Positions 23,484 through 31,236 of a stretch of 33,267 bases of DNA are shown here, piece by piece. The position numbers were made by a program, and so were the translations under genes. The stretch comes from SLAN01 sp046545955. GTDB taxonomy: Bacteria; Spirochaetota; Spirochaetia; DSM-27196; SKKC01. The stretch's first letter is position 1. Each line of letters starts with the position of its first letter. The DNA lies in contig JBKGYS010000008.1 in assembly GCA_046545955.1 (NCBI GenBank), positions 1 through 33,267 of the forward strand, in the 5' to 3' direction. Under the pieces are notes generated by a model. That model saw only the letters and a program-made list of their open reading frames with translations, was not told the DNA's origin and searched no databases.

Positions 23484-23514
23484 AAAGGATCGCCTGAACG
23501 CGATCCTTTTTTTT
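23484..23514 (+). terminator. Rho-independent terminator after tRNA-Pro
   Basis: GGATCGC (23487-23493) and GCGATCC (23500-23506) form a 7-bp stem, extended by AAA/TTT, around the loop CTGAAC, and eight T residues follow (23507-23514). The loop starts with CTGAA like the tRNA-Asp terminator. Confidence 0.92.
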
Positions 23515-23656
23515 AAGTAATACGTTCACCTTTCGGTCGCAATCGCTTCGATGGTTCGTACACGGACTTGCACCGAACCCCACAAACCGGTCACAATGTC
23601 GCGACCTCGAAGCCGCAGGAACGCGTACGCTAAATACTGCTACATAAGGAATATAC

Positions 23657-25234
23657 ATGGCCTCAAAAGAACCATCCGAAGGAAAGAAGCAGAAACAACA
23701 GTCTTTAGAGAAGCGCCTTAAGCCGAAGACTTCAAATTGGACCAGCAAACCTGTACTCTACGTGTTCAGCGTTGTCATACTTGGTATTATTGTCGTTTCG
23801 TTCGTCGCCGGACCAATAGTCGGCCAGTTCGCTGGTCCGAGCGCGTCTACCGAGTTCGGCAGCTACCGCGGAAGGCCAATAGAGCTTAAACAGGGCAGCT
23901 ACATGCAGAACCAGGTCGCGCAGCTCGGCCAGCAAATGGGTAACCCTCAGAACACCGCCGAAATGTACCAACTGTATCGACGAGCGTTCGAACAGACGCT
24001 GCTTCATACGGCAGTACTCATGGAAGCCGAAGACGGCGGTATGAGCGTCTCGACCGACCGGGTCAATAACCAGATCGTACAGCTTCCCCAGTTTCAGGAG
24101 GGAGACTCATTCAGTCAGTCGGCGCTCGATGACACCTCCCAGGAAGAGCTTATGAATCTTCGTACGAATATGCGGGAAGGCCTGATATACGAGAAGTTTG
24201 TCCAGGATGTTCTCGAAGGTTTCCACTACTCTTCCGAGGAAATCGCTTTCTTCGCTTCTCAGGGCTCGCTCGAGCGTCGATTCGAAGTCGCACAGTTCGC
24301 TTTCGACGAGGTCCCACAAGAAGTGGTAAGCGGCTACGCTGAAGAGAATCCGGAGTTATTCCGGAACGCCGAGGTTTCCATGATCAATCTCGGCCCCGAC
24401 CGCGAACTAGCCGAAGAGGTACTTGAACTACTCGAGAATGGAGAGGACACATTCGAGAATCTCGCCGAGGAGTTTTCCATAGACGAGGACAGCGCGGAGA
24501 ATCAAGGGCAACGCGGGCGCGTATTTCAATATCAAATCGAGCAGGAAGTGCTCGAATCCGAGGACGTGGAAACACTGTTCTCGACTTCTGAAGGGGAAAC
24601 TACTCCTATTATCGACACTGAGAGCGGCTATACAATTTATCGATTGGATTCACCGACGCAGCAGGCCGAGCTCGACGATGAAGATACAATAGAGGTCGTT
24701 CGTGAATACCTCGAAGAGTTTGAACAGGGCATACTCGAGGATTACATGTTTGAACAGGCAGAAAACTTTGCGTTTGATGTACGGGATGGGGCAGACTTCG
24801 AGAACTCCCTCGACGAGTACCGGGCTCGACGCTCCGAAACGAACTTCTTTCCGATTAATTACGGCGGACAGCCGTTTCTACCACGGATCGAGACAGTCGA
24901 GGGAGAGACACTTGGAAGTGCACAGCAGAGCGAGGAGTTTTTCCGGTCAGCGTTTTCGGTAGATATCGATGAAACTACCGATCCGATCGTTCTCGACGAG
25001 ACTATTGTCGTACTTATGCCGGTTGAGGAGCGCGAGCAGGATCCTGCCGACACCGAGCGTATTGCAGCAACAGTGCCTCAGCTGTATCAGCAGTACCAGG
25101 GCGCCGAAATCGAGCGAACCCTGCTCGATCAGTCACTCATCGAGGACAACTTCAATCAGGCATTTTCCAGGAATTTCCTCCAGCCTCAGCAGCAACAACC
25201 ATCTCAGGGACCTTCGCAGCAGCCGATGATGTAG
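23657..25234 (+). CDS. PpiD-like membrane-anchored periplasmic chaperone (SurA_N / parvulin-like)
   Basis: 525 residues; ATG 23657 has AAGGAA about 6 nt upstream. The N-terminus is a short basic cytoplasmic stretch (1-30), one transmembrane helix (33-55, VLYVFSVVILGIIVVSFVAG), then a large acidic periplasmic part. Residues about 60-235 fit the helical SurA N-terminal chaperone domain. Residues about 235-340 fit a parvulin fold (VLELLENGEDTFENLAEEFS, GYTIYRLD), but the usual starting ARHIL is VSMINL and the GGDLG loop is QGQRG, so isomerase activity is doubtful, as for E. coli PpiD. The tail is glutamine- and proline-rich (QPQQQQPSQGPSQQP). It probably helps outer-membrane or periplasmic proteins fold after Sec export. 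No neighbour is functionally linked; a tRNA terminator lies upstream. Confidence 0.82.
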   Translation: MASKEPSEGKKQKQQSLEKRLKPKTSNWTSKPVLYVFSVVILGIIVVSFVAGPIVGQFAGPSASTEFGSYRGRPIELKQGSYMQNQVAQLGQQMGNPQNTAEMYQLYRRAFEQTLLHTAVLMEAEDGGMSVSTDRVNNQIVQLPQFQEGDSFSQSALDDTSQEELMNLRTNMREGLIYEKFVQDVLEGFHYSSEEIAFFASQGSLERRFEVAQFAFDEVPQEVVSGYAEENPELFRNAEVSMINLGPDRELAEEVLELLENGEDTFENLAEEFSIDEDSAENQGQRGRVFQYQIEQEVLESEDVETLFSTSEGETTPIIDTESGYTIYRLDSPTQQAELDDEDTIEVVREYLEEFEQGILEDYMFEQAENFAFDVRDGADFENSLDEYRARRSETNFFPINYGGQPFLPRIETVEGETLGSAQQSEEFFRSAFSVDIDETTDPIVLDETIVVLMPVEEREQDPADTERIAATVPQLYQQYQGAEIERTLLDQSLIEDNFNQAFSRNFLQPQQQQPSQGPSQQPMM

Positions 25235-25246
25235 ACGTAACCTCCC

Positions 25247-25294
25247 ACCGTGATTCGGGCTCCGGCTACGGCCGGCGGTTGCTCGCTTCACGGT
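25247..25294 (+). repeat. Long inverted repeat between PpiD-like and DUF115 genes
   Basis: ACCGTGA (25247-25253) pairs with TCACGGT (25288-25294); CCC/GGG extends the stem past a one-base bulge. Inside it, CCGGC and GCCGG form a second hairpin. No T-tract follows. It may be an atypical terminator of the PpiD-like transcript. Confidence 0.35.
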
Positions 25295-25373
25295 CGGGAT
25301 GTCGGAGGATACCTCGTTGCATGGCACGCATTCATTTTCGATGTAGTGAACTTCACGCTGTAGGCGGAGGCCG

Positions 25374-26996
25374 GTGAACGATCCCCAAGACAACGACAAG
25401 CCCACGGTCCGGCTCGAGCGCACTCAAGACGGATTCACGGTGTTCCATTACCGAAAGGCCCTCTACGACCGCCGCAGGCCCAGATCTTCCGCCGAGCGTC
25501 GGACGGTCTCAACTCCGATCGCCGAGAATACGTGCTATCTTGTTGCCTCACCGATACTTTATTACGGGGTAGCCGAGCTACTCGATCGAATTCCAGCGTC
25601 GAGTGTTATCCGGGCGGTTGAGTTCGATTCGCAGCTTGCCCGCGTGTCGCAGCAATACGCCGATCGTGAGATACAGGAATTGGTTCCGCTGATCGCAAAC
25701 CGCTCTATAGGCGAAACCGCCGAGTTGATCGCTACCGCATTTCACTCGAATATTCGCCGAGTCGAAATCGTTCGTCCGACGGGAGGATATGGCGTTTCGC
25801 GTCAGCACTACGACCGTCTTCTCGAGATCCTGCGGGCAGAAATAGACCGCCATTGGCGAAACGTAGCGACACTTGTCCACTTCGGCCGACGCTGGATGCG
25901 AAATACATTCCGAAATCTCGGCTACACCGCCTCGCCACCACCGTCGGCCGTGGATGTGCCCATTGTCGTGTGCGCAGCCGGAGAGAGTATCGAGAAGCAC
26001 ATGCCGTCGTTCCGCCGATATCGCGAACGCGTGCACATCATGGCGGTCGACACCGCGCTCGGACCGCTTATCGAGAACGCGATTACTCCCGACAGCGTGG
26101 TGGCGATTGAGTCACAGGTCGTAAACGTCGGAGACTTCCTCGCCGGTCTGCCCGAATCGACGAGGTTGTTCTATGACCTGACAACACACCCCTCGGTGCC
26201 GGGCCTCGCGCACCCCGCTCTCCGCCACAGGCTGCTGACCAACTTCGCTCCACTGGCCGTTCTCGACCGTATCGGTCACGCCGTGGCCGACATCACCACC
26301 GTGGACCCGTTTGCCTCGGTGGGGCTTGCGGCGATCAATCTCGCGTGCCGGCTTTCTCGGTGGCCGGTGTTACTCGCGGGTTTTGACTTCGCGTATACCA
26401 TCGGCAAACCGCACGCGAGGGGCTCACTATCCCACCGCCTCGCGTTATCCCTCGACACGCGATTGAAGCCCCCGCTTCTCTACCGCCACGCTATGACACG
26501 GCAGTCGCGCCGGGGGCGAACCGCCGAAGGCGTAGAGTACACGACCGAGGCGAATCTTGCGCAACAGGCGACCATTCTTACGCGCGCGATTCCCGATGAT
26601 AAAACCGTATATACACTGCCGCGTACCGGGCCTCCCGTACCGATCGACGAGCAGTCGTTGCCTGCGTTCCTGAACGGGTGTGAGCGACAGACTACTCAAG
26701 TACGATCGAAAGCGAGCCAAGCACACGGCGCTGCCGCCGATCGGAGCGCCGGGGCAGCTTCTTTCCTTACCGAGGAGGTCGAGCGACTACGGCGGGTACG
26801 AAGTCACGGCGATATCGCGGGCATGGAATACCTGTGGATGGATTTCGCCGACCAGACTCCCGCCATCGTCGGATACAATCGCAGCGAGCCGAACACCCTT
26901 CCGACCGAGCTTTCCGATCTCCATCGCTCGCTGCGTAACCGAGTGGTCCACAGAGCCGGAAGTTTTCTCGACTTCATCGAAACCGTACGGCGATGA
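25374..26996 (+). CDS. DUF115 / MptE-like (motility accessory factor-like) protein
   Basis: 540 residues from GTG 25374; GGAGG (25366-25370) is only 3 nt upstream, a tight spacing, but no other good start follows for over 100 residues. The central part (about 198-345) is a Rossmann-like DUF115 domain: VPIVVCAAGESIEKHM, HIMAVDTALGPLIENAI, TPDSVVAIESQ and VLLAGFDFAYTIGKPHARG. The family includes archaeal 6-hydroxymethylpterin pyrophosphokinase MptE and the Maf proteins that glycosylate flagellin with pseudaminic or legionaminic acid. In flagellated bacteria Maf genes usually sit with flagellin or sugar genes; none is here. The N-terminal 190 residues and the C-terminal 150 are not recognised. 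Transfer of a sugar onto a surface or flagellar protein is a possibility, not a conclusion. It converges on lepA with 6 bp between stops. Confidence 0.8.
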   Translation: MNDPQDNDKPTVRLERTQDGFTVFHYRKALYDRRRPRSSAERRTVSTPIAENTCYLVASPILYYGVAELLDRIPASSVIRAVEFDSQLARVSQQYADREIQELVPLIANRSIGETAELIATAFHSNIRRVEIVRPTGGYGVSRQHYDRLLEILRAEIDRHWRNVATLVHFGRRWMRNTFRNLGYTASPPPSAVDVPIVVCAAGESIEKHMPSFRRYRERVHIMAVDTALGPLIENAITPDSVVAIESQVVNVGDFLAGLPESTRLFYDLTTHPSVPGLAHPALRHRLLTNFAPLAVLDRIGHAVADITTVDPFASVGLAAINLACRLSRWPVLLAGFDFAYTIGKPHARGSLSHRLALSLDTRLKPPLLYRHAMTRQSRRGRTAEGVEYTTEANLAQQATILTRAIPDDKTVYTLPRTGPPVPIDEQSLPAFLNGCERQTTQVRSKASQAHGAAADRSAGAASFLTEEVERLRRVRSHGDIAGMEYLWMDFADQTPAIVGYNRSEPNTLPTELSDLHRSLRNRVVHRAGSFLDFIETVRR

Positions 26997-27002
26997 CCGC
27001 TG

Positions 27003-28808
27003 CTACTCGTCTTCGCCTCCCTTGAGAGCCGAGAGAAACGCGGTCTGCGGCAGCTCGACGTCGCCGACCATTTTCATTCGCTTCTTACCTTCCTTCTGTT
27101 TCTCGATAAGCTTGCGTTTCCGCGTAATGTCTCCGCCATAGCACTTCGCGGTTACATCTTTTCGTAGCGCCGGAATCGTTTCACGGGCGATAACGTGCCC
27201 TCCGATTGCGCCCTGAATGGGAATTTTAAATTGATGTCTCGGAATCTCATCGCGTAGCTTTCTGCAGATGATTCGAGCGCGCGCCTCGGCGTTATCACGG
27301 AATACAAGCTGCGCGAGCGCGTCGACCGGCTTGCCATTGACCAGAATATCGAGTTTCGCGAGCCGAGTCTGCCGGTAGTCGGCGACATCGTAGTCGAACG
27401 AAGCGTATCCCCGACTGCACGACTTAAGCTTGTCATAAAAGTCGTACAGCACCTCGGCGAGCGGCATTTCATAGACAACCTCGACGCGTTTTGCATCGAG
27501 GTAATTGAGCGATTTCTGTATCCCGCGTTTTTCGACGCAGAGGGTAATCACGTTTCCGAGATAAGCCGAGGGAGTCATAATCGAGGCGCGTATATACGGT
27601 TCCCATGATTCGGCAATATCCTGCGGATCGGGAAAATCATGCGGACTTTCGATGTACTGTTCGGAGCCGTCTTTGAGAACAATTCGATAGCGAACGCTCG
27701 GCGCGGTAAGGACGATATTGAGCTGCCACTCGCGTTCCAGGCGCTCCTGAACAACTTCGAGGTGAAGAAGACCGAGAAATCCGCACTTAAAGCCGAAGCC
27801 CAACGCCGCCGAGTTATCCTTCTCGTAGACCAGACTCGCGTCGTTGAGCGTAAGTTTCTCCATCGCCTTCACAAGCTCGTCGTAGTCGTTCGTATCCACC
27901 GGATAGATCGACGAGAAGACAACGGGCTTAATAGGACGATACCCCGGCATGGGCGCATCCGCGGGACGCTCGTCGTCGGTAATCGTATCGCCCACCCGAA
28001 TCTCTGAGATGTTCTTAATTCCCGCGATCAAGTATCCCACGTCGCCGGCGTAGAGCTCATCGACCACCTCGTGACCAACGCGAAACCGACCGATCTCCTC
28101 GGTTACGTATACCGCTCCGTTGGACCAGACCCGCACTCGCTGACCCTTCTTCAGCGTACCTTCGACAACGCGAACGTGAACAATCACGCCCCGGTACGGA
28201 TCGTAGTTACTGTCGAATATCATGGTCTTGAGCGGCGCCGAACGATCTCCTTTCGGAGGCGGTATACGCCGGACAATCGTTTCAAGGAGCTCCTCTACTC
28301 CCTCGCCCGTCTTCGCGCTGACACGGACGATTGCCTCTTCGGGAAGCCCAAGCTCGTGCTCGATCTGCTCGACTACCGCTGGGAGATCGGCACTCGGCAG
28401 GTCGATCTTGTTGATCACGGGAATTATCTCGAGCTCGTGATCGAGCGCAAGATACATGTTCGAGACCGTCTGAGCTTCCACCCCCTGACTCGCGTCAATA
28501 AGGAGAAGCGCCCCTTCACACGATGATATCGCGCGGCTCACCTCGTAGCTGAAGTCGACGTGGCCCGGTGTATCAACAAGATTAAGATGGTAGCGCTCAC
28601 CATCGTTCGAGTCGTACGGAAGGCTTACCGCCTGACTCTTTATGGTAATCCCCCGCTCGCGTTCGATATCCATGGTGTCGAGAAGCTGATCCTTCCAGTC
28701 GCGCTCGGCAACGATTCTCGCTCTCTGTATGAAACGGTCGGCCAGCGTGGATTTTCCATGGTCTATGTGCGCTATGATGCAGAAGTTTCGTATGGTCTCG
28801 TGTCGCAT
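27003..28808 (-). CDS. lepA: Elongation factor 4 (LepA)
   Basis: 601 residues, the normal length. This ribosome-associated GTPase is conserved in nearly all bacteria. Motifs: P-loop AHIDHGKST (13-21), RGITIK, DTPGHVDF, NKIDLPSAD, and the LepA-specific C-terminus FKIPIQGAIGGHVIARE and KCYGGDITRKRKLIEKQK. It begins at ATG 28808, with AAGGCG about 7 nt upstream. It is the last gene of a minus-strand run after the two-component genes, 50 nt from the hybrid kinase stop, and may be read from the same message or from an unseen promoter in that gap. It is one of three translational GTPases in this window. Confidence 0.97.
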   Translation of the reverse strand: MRHETIRNFCIIAHIDHGKSTLADRFIQRARIVAERDWKDQLLDTMDIERERGITIKSQAVSLPYDSNDGERYHLNLVDTPGHVDFSYEVSRAISSCEGALLLIDASQGVEAQTVSNMYLALDHELEIIPVINKIDLPSADLPAVVEQIEHELGLPEEAIVRVSAKTGEGVEELLETIVRRIPPPKGDRSAPLKTMIFDSNYDPYRGVIVHVRVVEGTLKKGQRVRVWSNGAVYVTEEIGRFRVGHEVVDELYAGDVGYLIAGIKNISEIRVGDTITDDERPADAPMPGYRPIKPVVFSSIYPVDTNDYDELVKAMEKLTLNDASLVYEKDNSAALGFGFKCGFLGLLHLEVVQERLEREWQLNIVLTAPSVRYRIVLKDGSEQYIESPHDFPDPQDIAESWEPYIRASIMTPSAYLGNVITLCVEKRGIQKSLNYLDAKRVEVVYEMPLAEVLYDFYDKLKSCSRGYASFDYDVADYRQTRLAKLDILVNGKPVDALAQLVFRDNAEARARIICRKLRDEIPRHQFKIPIQGAIGGHVIARETIPALRKDVTAKCYGGDITRKRKLIEKQKEGKKRMKMVGDVELPQTAFLSALKGGEDE

Positions 28809-28858
28809 GTGAATTCGCCTTGTGGTACCAAAAATACGGCTAGTGATCGATGCTCGTC

Positions 28859-30808
28859 TTACGCGTCGAGCGCATTGCGGACGTTCTCGACGAACTCTTC
28901 GGGTTCGAACGGCTTCTGAAGCACGTGTACATCCCGATAACCGGATATATCATGATCAGCGAGGTCCTCAGCATACCCGGAAATGAGCAGGAAGCGAAGC
29001 CCCTCGCGAGACCCGCGCAGCCGCTCGACAAGCTTAAAGCCGGAAACGTGCGGCATTACAATATCGGTGACCACAAGATCGATATGGCGCTCGGGTTCCT
29101 CCGCGAGCAGAAACGCCTCGCCGGCATTCTGAGCTTCAACGACGTGATAGCCGTACCCGGCAAGTACCCGCGTAAGCAACGCACGAATCGAGCTGTCATC
29201 CTCTACGAGCAGGATAACCTCGGTTCCTTGTGAGGATGCAGAACTCCGATTCGATGCGGATTCGCCGTCATGCTGTTGCTCATGAACGGCCTTCGGAAGA
29301 AAGACACTGAAAATCGATCCTCGACCCACTTGAGAGTCGACGTCGATGTGACCCGCCAATTGACGTACAATCCCGTAGACGGTCGACAGGCCCAGCCCGG
29401 TCCCTCTCGCCGATTCCTTGGTTGTGAAGAACGGCTCGAAGAGCTGCTGCTGATGTTCCTCGGGAATACCGGCTCCGTTGTCCTGCACGTGCAGCACAAC
29501 CCACGCGCCGGGTTCGAGGGTACCACTGTGCACTGTTCGTTCGGTCTCCGTGAAGATCTCTTCGGTTCTGATAATTATCGACGCTCCGTCTTTGTCATGC
29601 AGTGCGTCTCGGGCATTGAGAACCAGATTCATTAAAACCTGCTCCATCTGGCCCTGATCGACAAGCACCGTACCATCGACCGCCTCAAGCGCTACGTGAA
29701 ACGAAACGGCTTCGCTCAGCAGACGACGCAGCATTTTCTCGATATCGGAAACAATCGAGTTTATGCCGATGGTCCGAGGGCTTAAGACCTGATGTCGACT
29801 GAATGCGAGCAGCTGCCGGGTTAACGAAACCGATCGAAACGCCGCCTTCTGTATTCCGAGAACATCGCCTCGAAGGTCTTCGCGATCGAGCGATTTGTCC
29901 TCGTCGATTGTTTCCACAAGAAGGCGCGAATAGCCGAGAATTACCGTCAGAAGATTGTTGAAATCGTGAGCGATGCCGCCGCTGAGACGGCCAACCGCTT
30001 CCATTTTCTGCGAACGCCTGAGTTGCTCCTCCCTGTCGGCGAGAACTCGCTCGATATCCAGCCGTTCGGAAATATCACGTAGAACGTAGACCGACCCGCT
30101 GACTCCGGCAGGACTCACGCGCTCGCTATGCATGAGCTCAACAGGCGTCCGTTCTCCGCTATTTCCCACGAGCATCCATGCGTGACAAGACACGCTGCCC
30201 TTCGCAGCGAAGTGCGGTGGGATCGGTTCGAAAGCGAACACCGCGTCGAAGCTCTCACCGATTGCTCGCTCTTCAGTTCTCCCGGAGAGGTTGAGGGCAA
30301 CATCGTTGATAAATCTAATCTGATCTTCATCGTCGGTTACGACAACCCCATCGGTAATACTTCGAAGGGTCGTGTCGAGCAATTCCTGGCGCTCGGCGAG
30401 CGCCTGTTCCATGCGATGCCTGTAGAGCGCGATGACAATGGCCGTGCGTAATTCGCGTTCATCGAACGGCTTAATGATGTAGGCAAACGGTTGGCTGGTT
30501 TTCGCCCGCTCGAGCGTGTGTTCGTCGGCGTAGGCGGTAAGCAGAATAAAGGGAATCCCGTATGAAGCCTGTATTCGTTGCGCCGTCTCGACACCGTCAA
30601 GATCACCCTGCAGGCGGATATCGAGCAGAACAAGATCCGGAGCGTCTGTCTCGATGTTCGCAATCGCCTCCTCGCCGGAAGGATACACGGCAGGAACAGT
30701 ATAGCCGGATTGCTGCAGTTGCGTTCGAATGTCGAGAGCAACGACGCGTTCGTCCTCAACGATGACGATTCGCGCACTTTGTTCGAATTGCGTTGGCTCG
30801 ACACTCAT
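28859..30808 (-). CDS. Hybrid histidine kinase: REC-PAS-HisKA-HATPase-REC
   Basis: 649 residues, no transmembrane segment, so cytoplasmic. An N-terminal receiver (about 12-128; LLDIRLQG with Asp63; lysine in YIIKPFDE) is followed by a PAS domain (about 145-255; ITDGVVVTDDEDQIRFIN), a HisKA dimerisation helix with the phosphoacceptor in GGIAHDFNNLLTVI (His281), an ATPase domain (DNGAGIPEEH, GTGLGLSTVYGIV) and a C-terminal receiver (about 525-645; VVTDIVMPHVSG with Asp582; LQKPFEPEE). The H-D-F-N-N type His box is typical of soluble hybrid kinases. It begins 23 nt after the single-domain response regulator gene, with AGGGGTG just upstream. The N-terminal receiver could accept phosphate from the upstream kinase, making a phosphorelay. 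Signal and output are unknown. Confidence 0.93.
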   Translation of the reverse strand: MSVEPTQFEQSARIVIVEDERVVALDIRTQLQQSGYTVPAVYPSGEEAIANIETDAPDLVLLDIRLQGDLDGVETAQRIQASYGIPFILLTAYADEHTLERAKTSQPFAYIIKPFDERELRTAIVIALYRHRMEQALAERQELLDTTLRSITDGVVVTDDEDQIRFINDVALNLSGRTEERAIGESFDAVFAFEPIPPHFAAKGSVSCHAWMLVGNSGERTPVELMHSERVSPAGVSGSVYVLRDISERLDIERVLADREEQLRRSQKMEAVGRLSGGIAHDFNNLLTVILGYSRLLVETIDEDKSLDREDLRGDVLGIQKAAFRSVSLTRQLLAFSRHQVLSPRTIGINSIVSDIEKMLRRLLSEAVSFHVALEAVDGTVLVDQGQMEQVLMNLVLNARDALHDKDGASIIIRTEEIFTETERTVHSGTLEPGAWVVLHVQDNGAGIPEEHQQQLFEPFFTTKESARGTGLGLSTVYGIVRQLAGHIDVDSQVGRGSIFSVFLPKAVHEQQHDGESASNRSSASSQGTEVILLVEDDSSIRALLTRVLAGYGYHVVEAQNAGEAFLLAEEPERHIDLVVTDIVMPHVSGFKLVERLRGSREGLRFLLISGYAEDLADHDISGYRDVHVLQKPFEPEEFVENVRNALDA

Positions 30809-30831
30809 AACACCCCTACCCCGTACAAGGC

Positions 30832-31236
30832 TTACTCCGGCGGATGGAAACCGAATTTTTCCAGTTCCACACGAAGCTTCTCTTTATCGATCGGTTTGAC
30901 CAGGTATGATGTTGCTCCCCCCTCGTAGAAGGCTTCCACGACGTTCTTCGGATCCTCAAGTGCCGTTGTCATAATAACTTTGACTTCGTCATCAGCTGCA
31001 ACTCCAATCTCTCGTTCGACCGAGCGAATCTGACGCAAAGCTTCCTGCCCGTCCAGATTCGGCATCATAATATCGAGAAGAATAAGCTCGTAGGGATCGT
31101 TTTCCTCCCACGCGAGACGAAACGCCTCGATTGCTTCGTTACCGTCGACAACGACGTCGCACTGCCCGTATTGAGCCAGCAGCACCTGTAGCAGTCTGCG
31201 ACTGCCAAAGTCATCTTCAACTACCAGAAATCTCAT
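30832..31236 (-). CDS. Single-domain (CheY-like) response regulator
   Basis: 134 residues consisting of one receiver: acidic pair VVEDD (Glu7, Asp8, Asp9), phosphorylation site LLDIMMPNLDG (Asp55), Thr in IMTTAL and the conserved lysine in YLVKPIDKEK. There is no output domain, so it acts by protein contact or as a phosphate shuttle. It starts inside the upstream kinase stop (ATGA, 4-nt overlap), so the two are made together. It resembles many stand-alone receivers as well as CheY; the FliM-binding surface cannot be judged, and no chemotaxis genes are near. Confidence 0.93.
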   Translation of the reverse strand: MRFLVVEDDFGSRRLLQVLLAQYGQCDVVVDGNEAIEAFRLAWEENDPYELILLDIMMPNLDGQEALRQIRSVEREIGVAADDEVKVIMTTALEDPKNVVEAFYEGGATSYLVKPIDKEKLRVELEKFGFHPPE

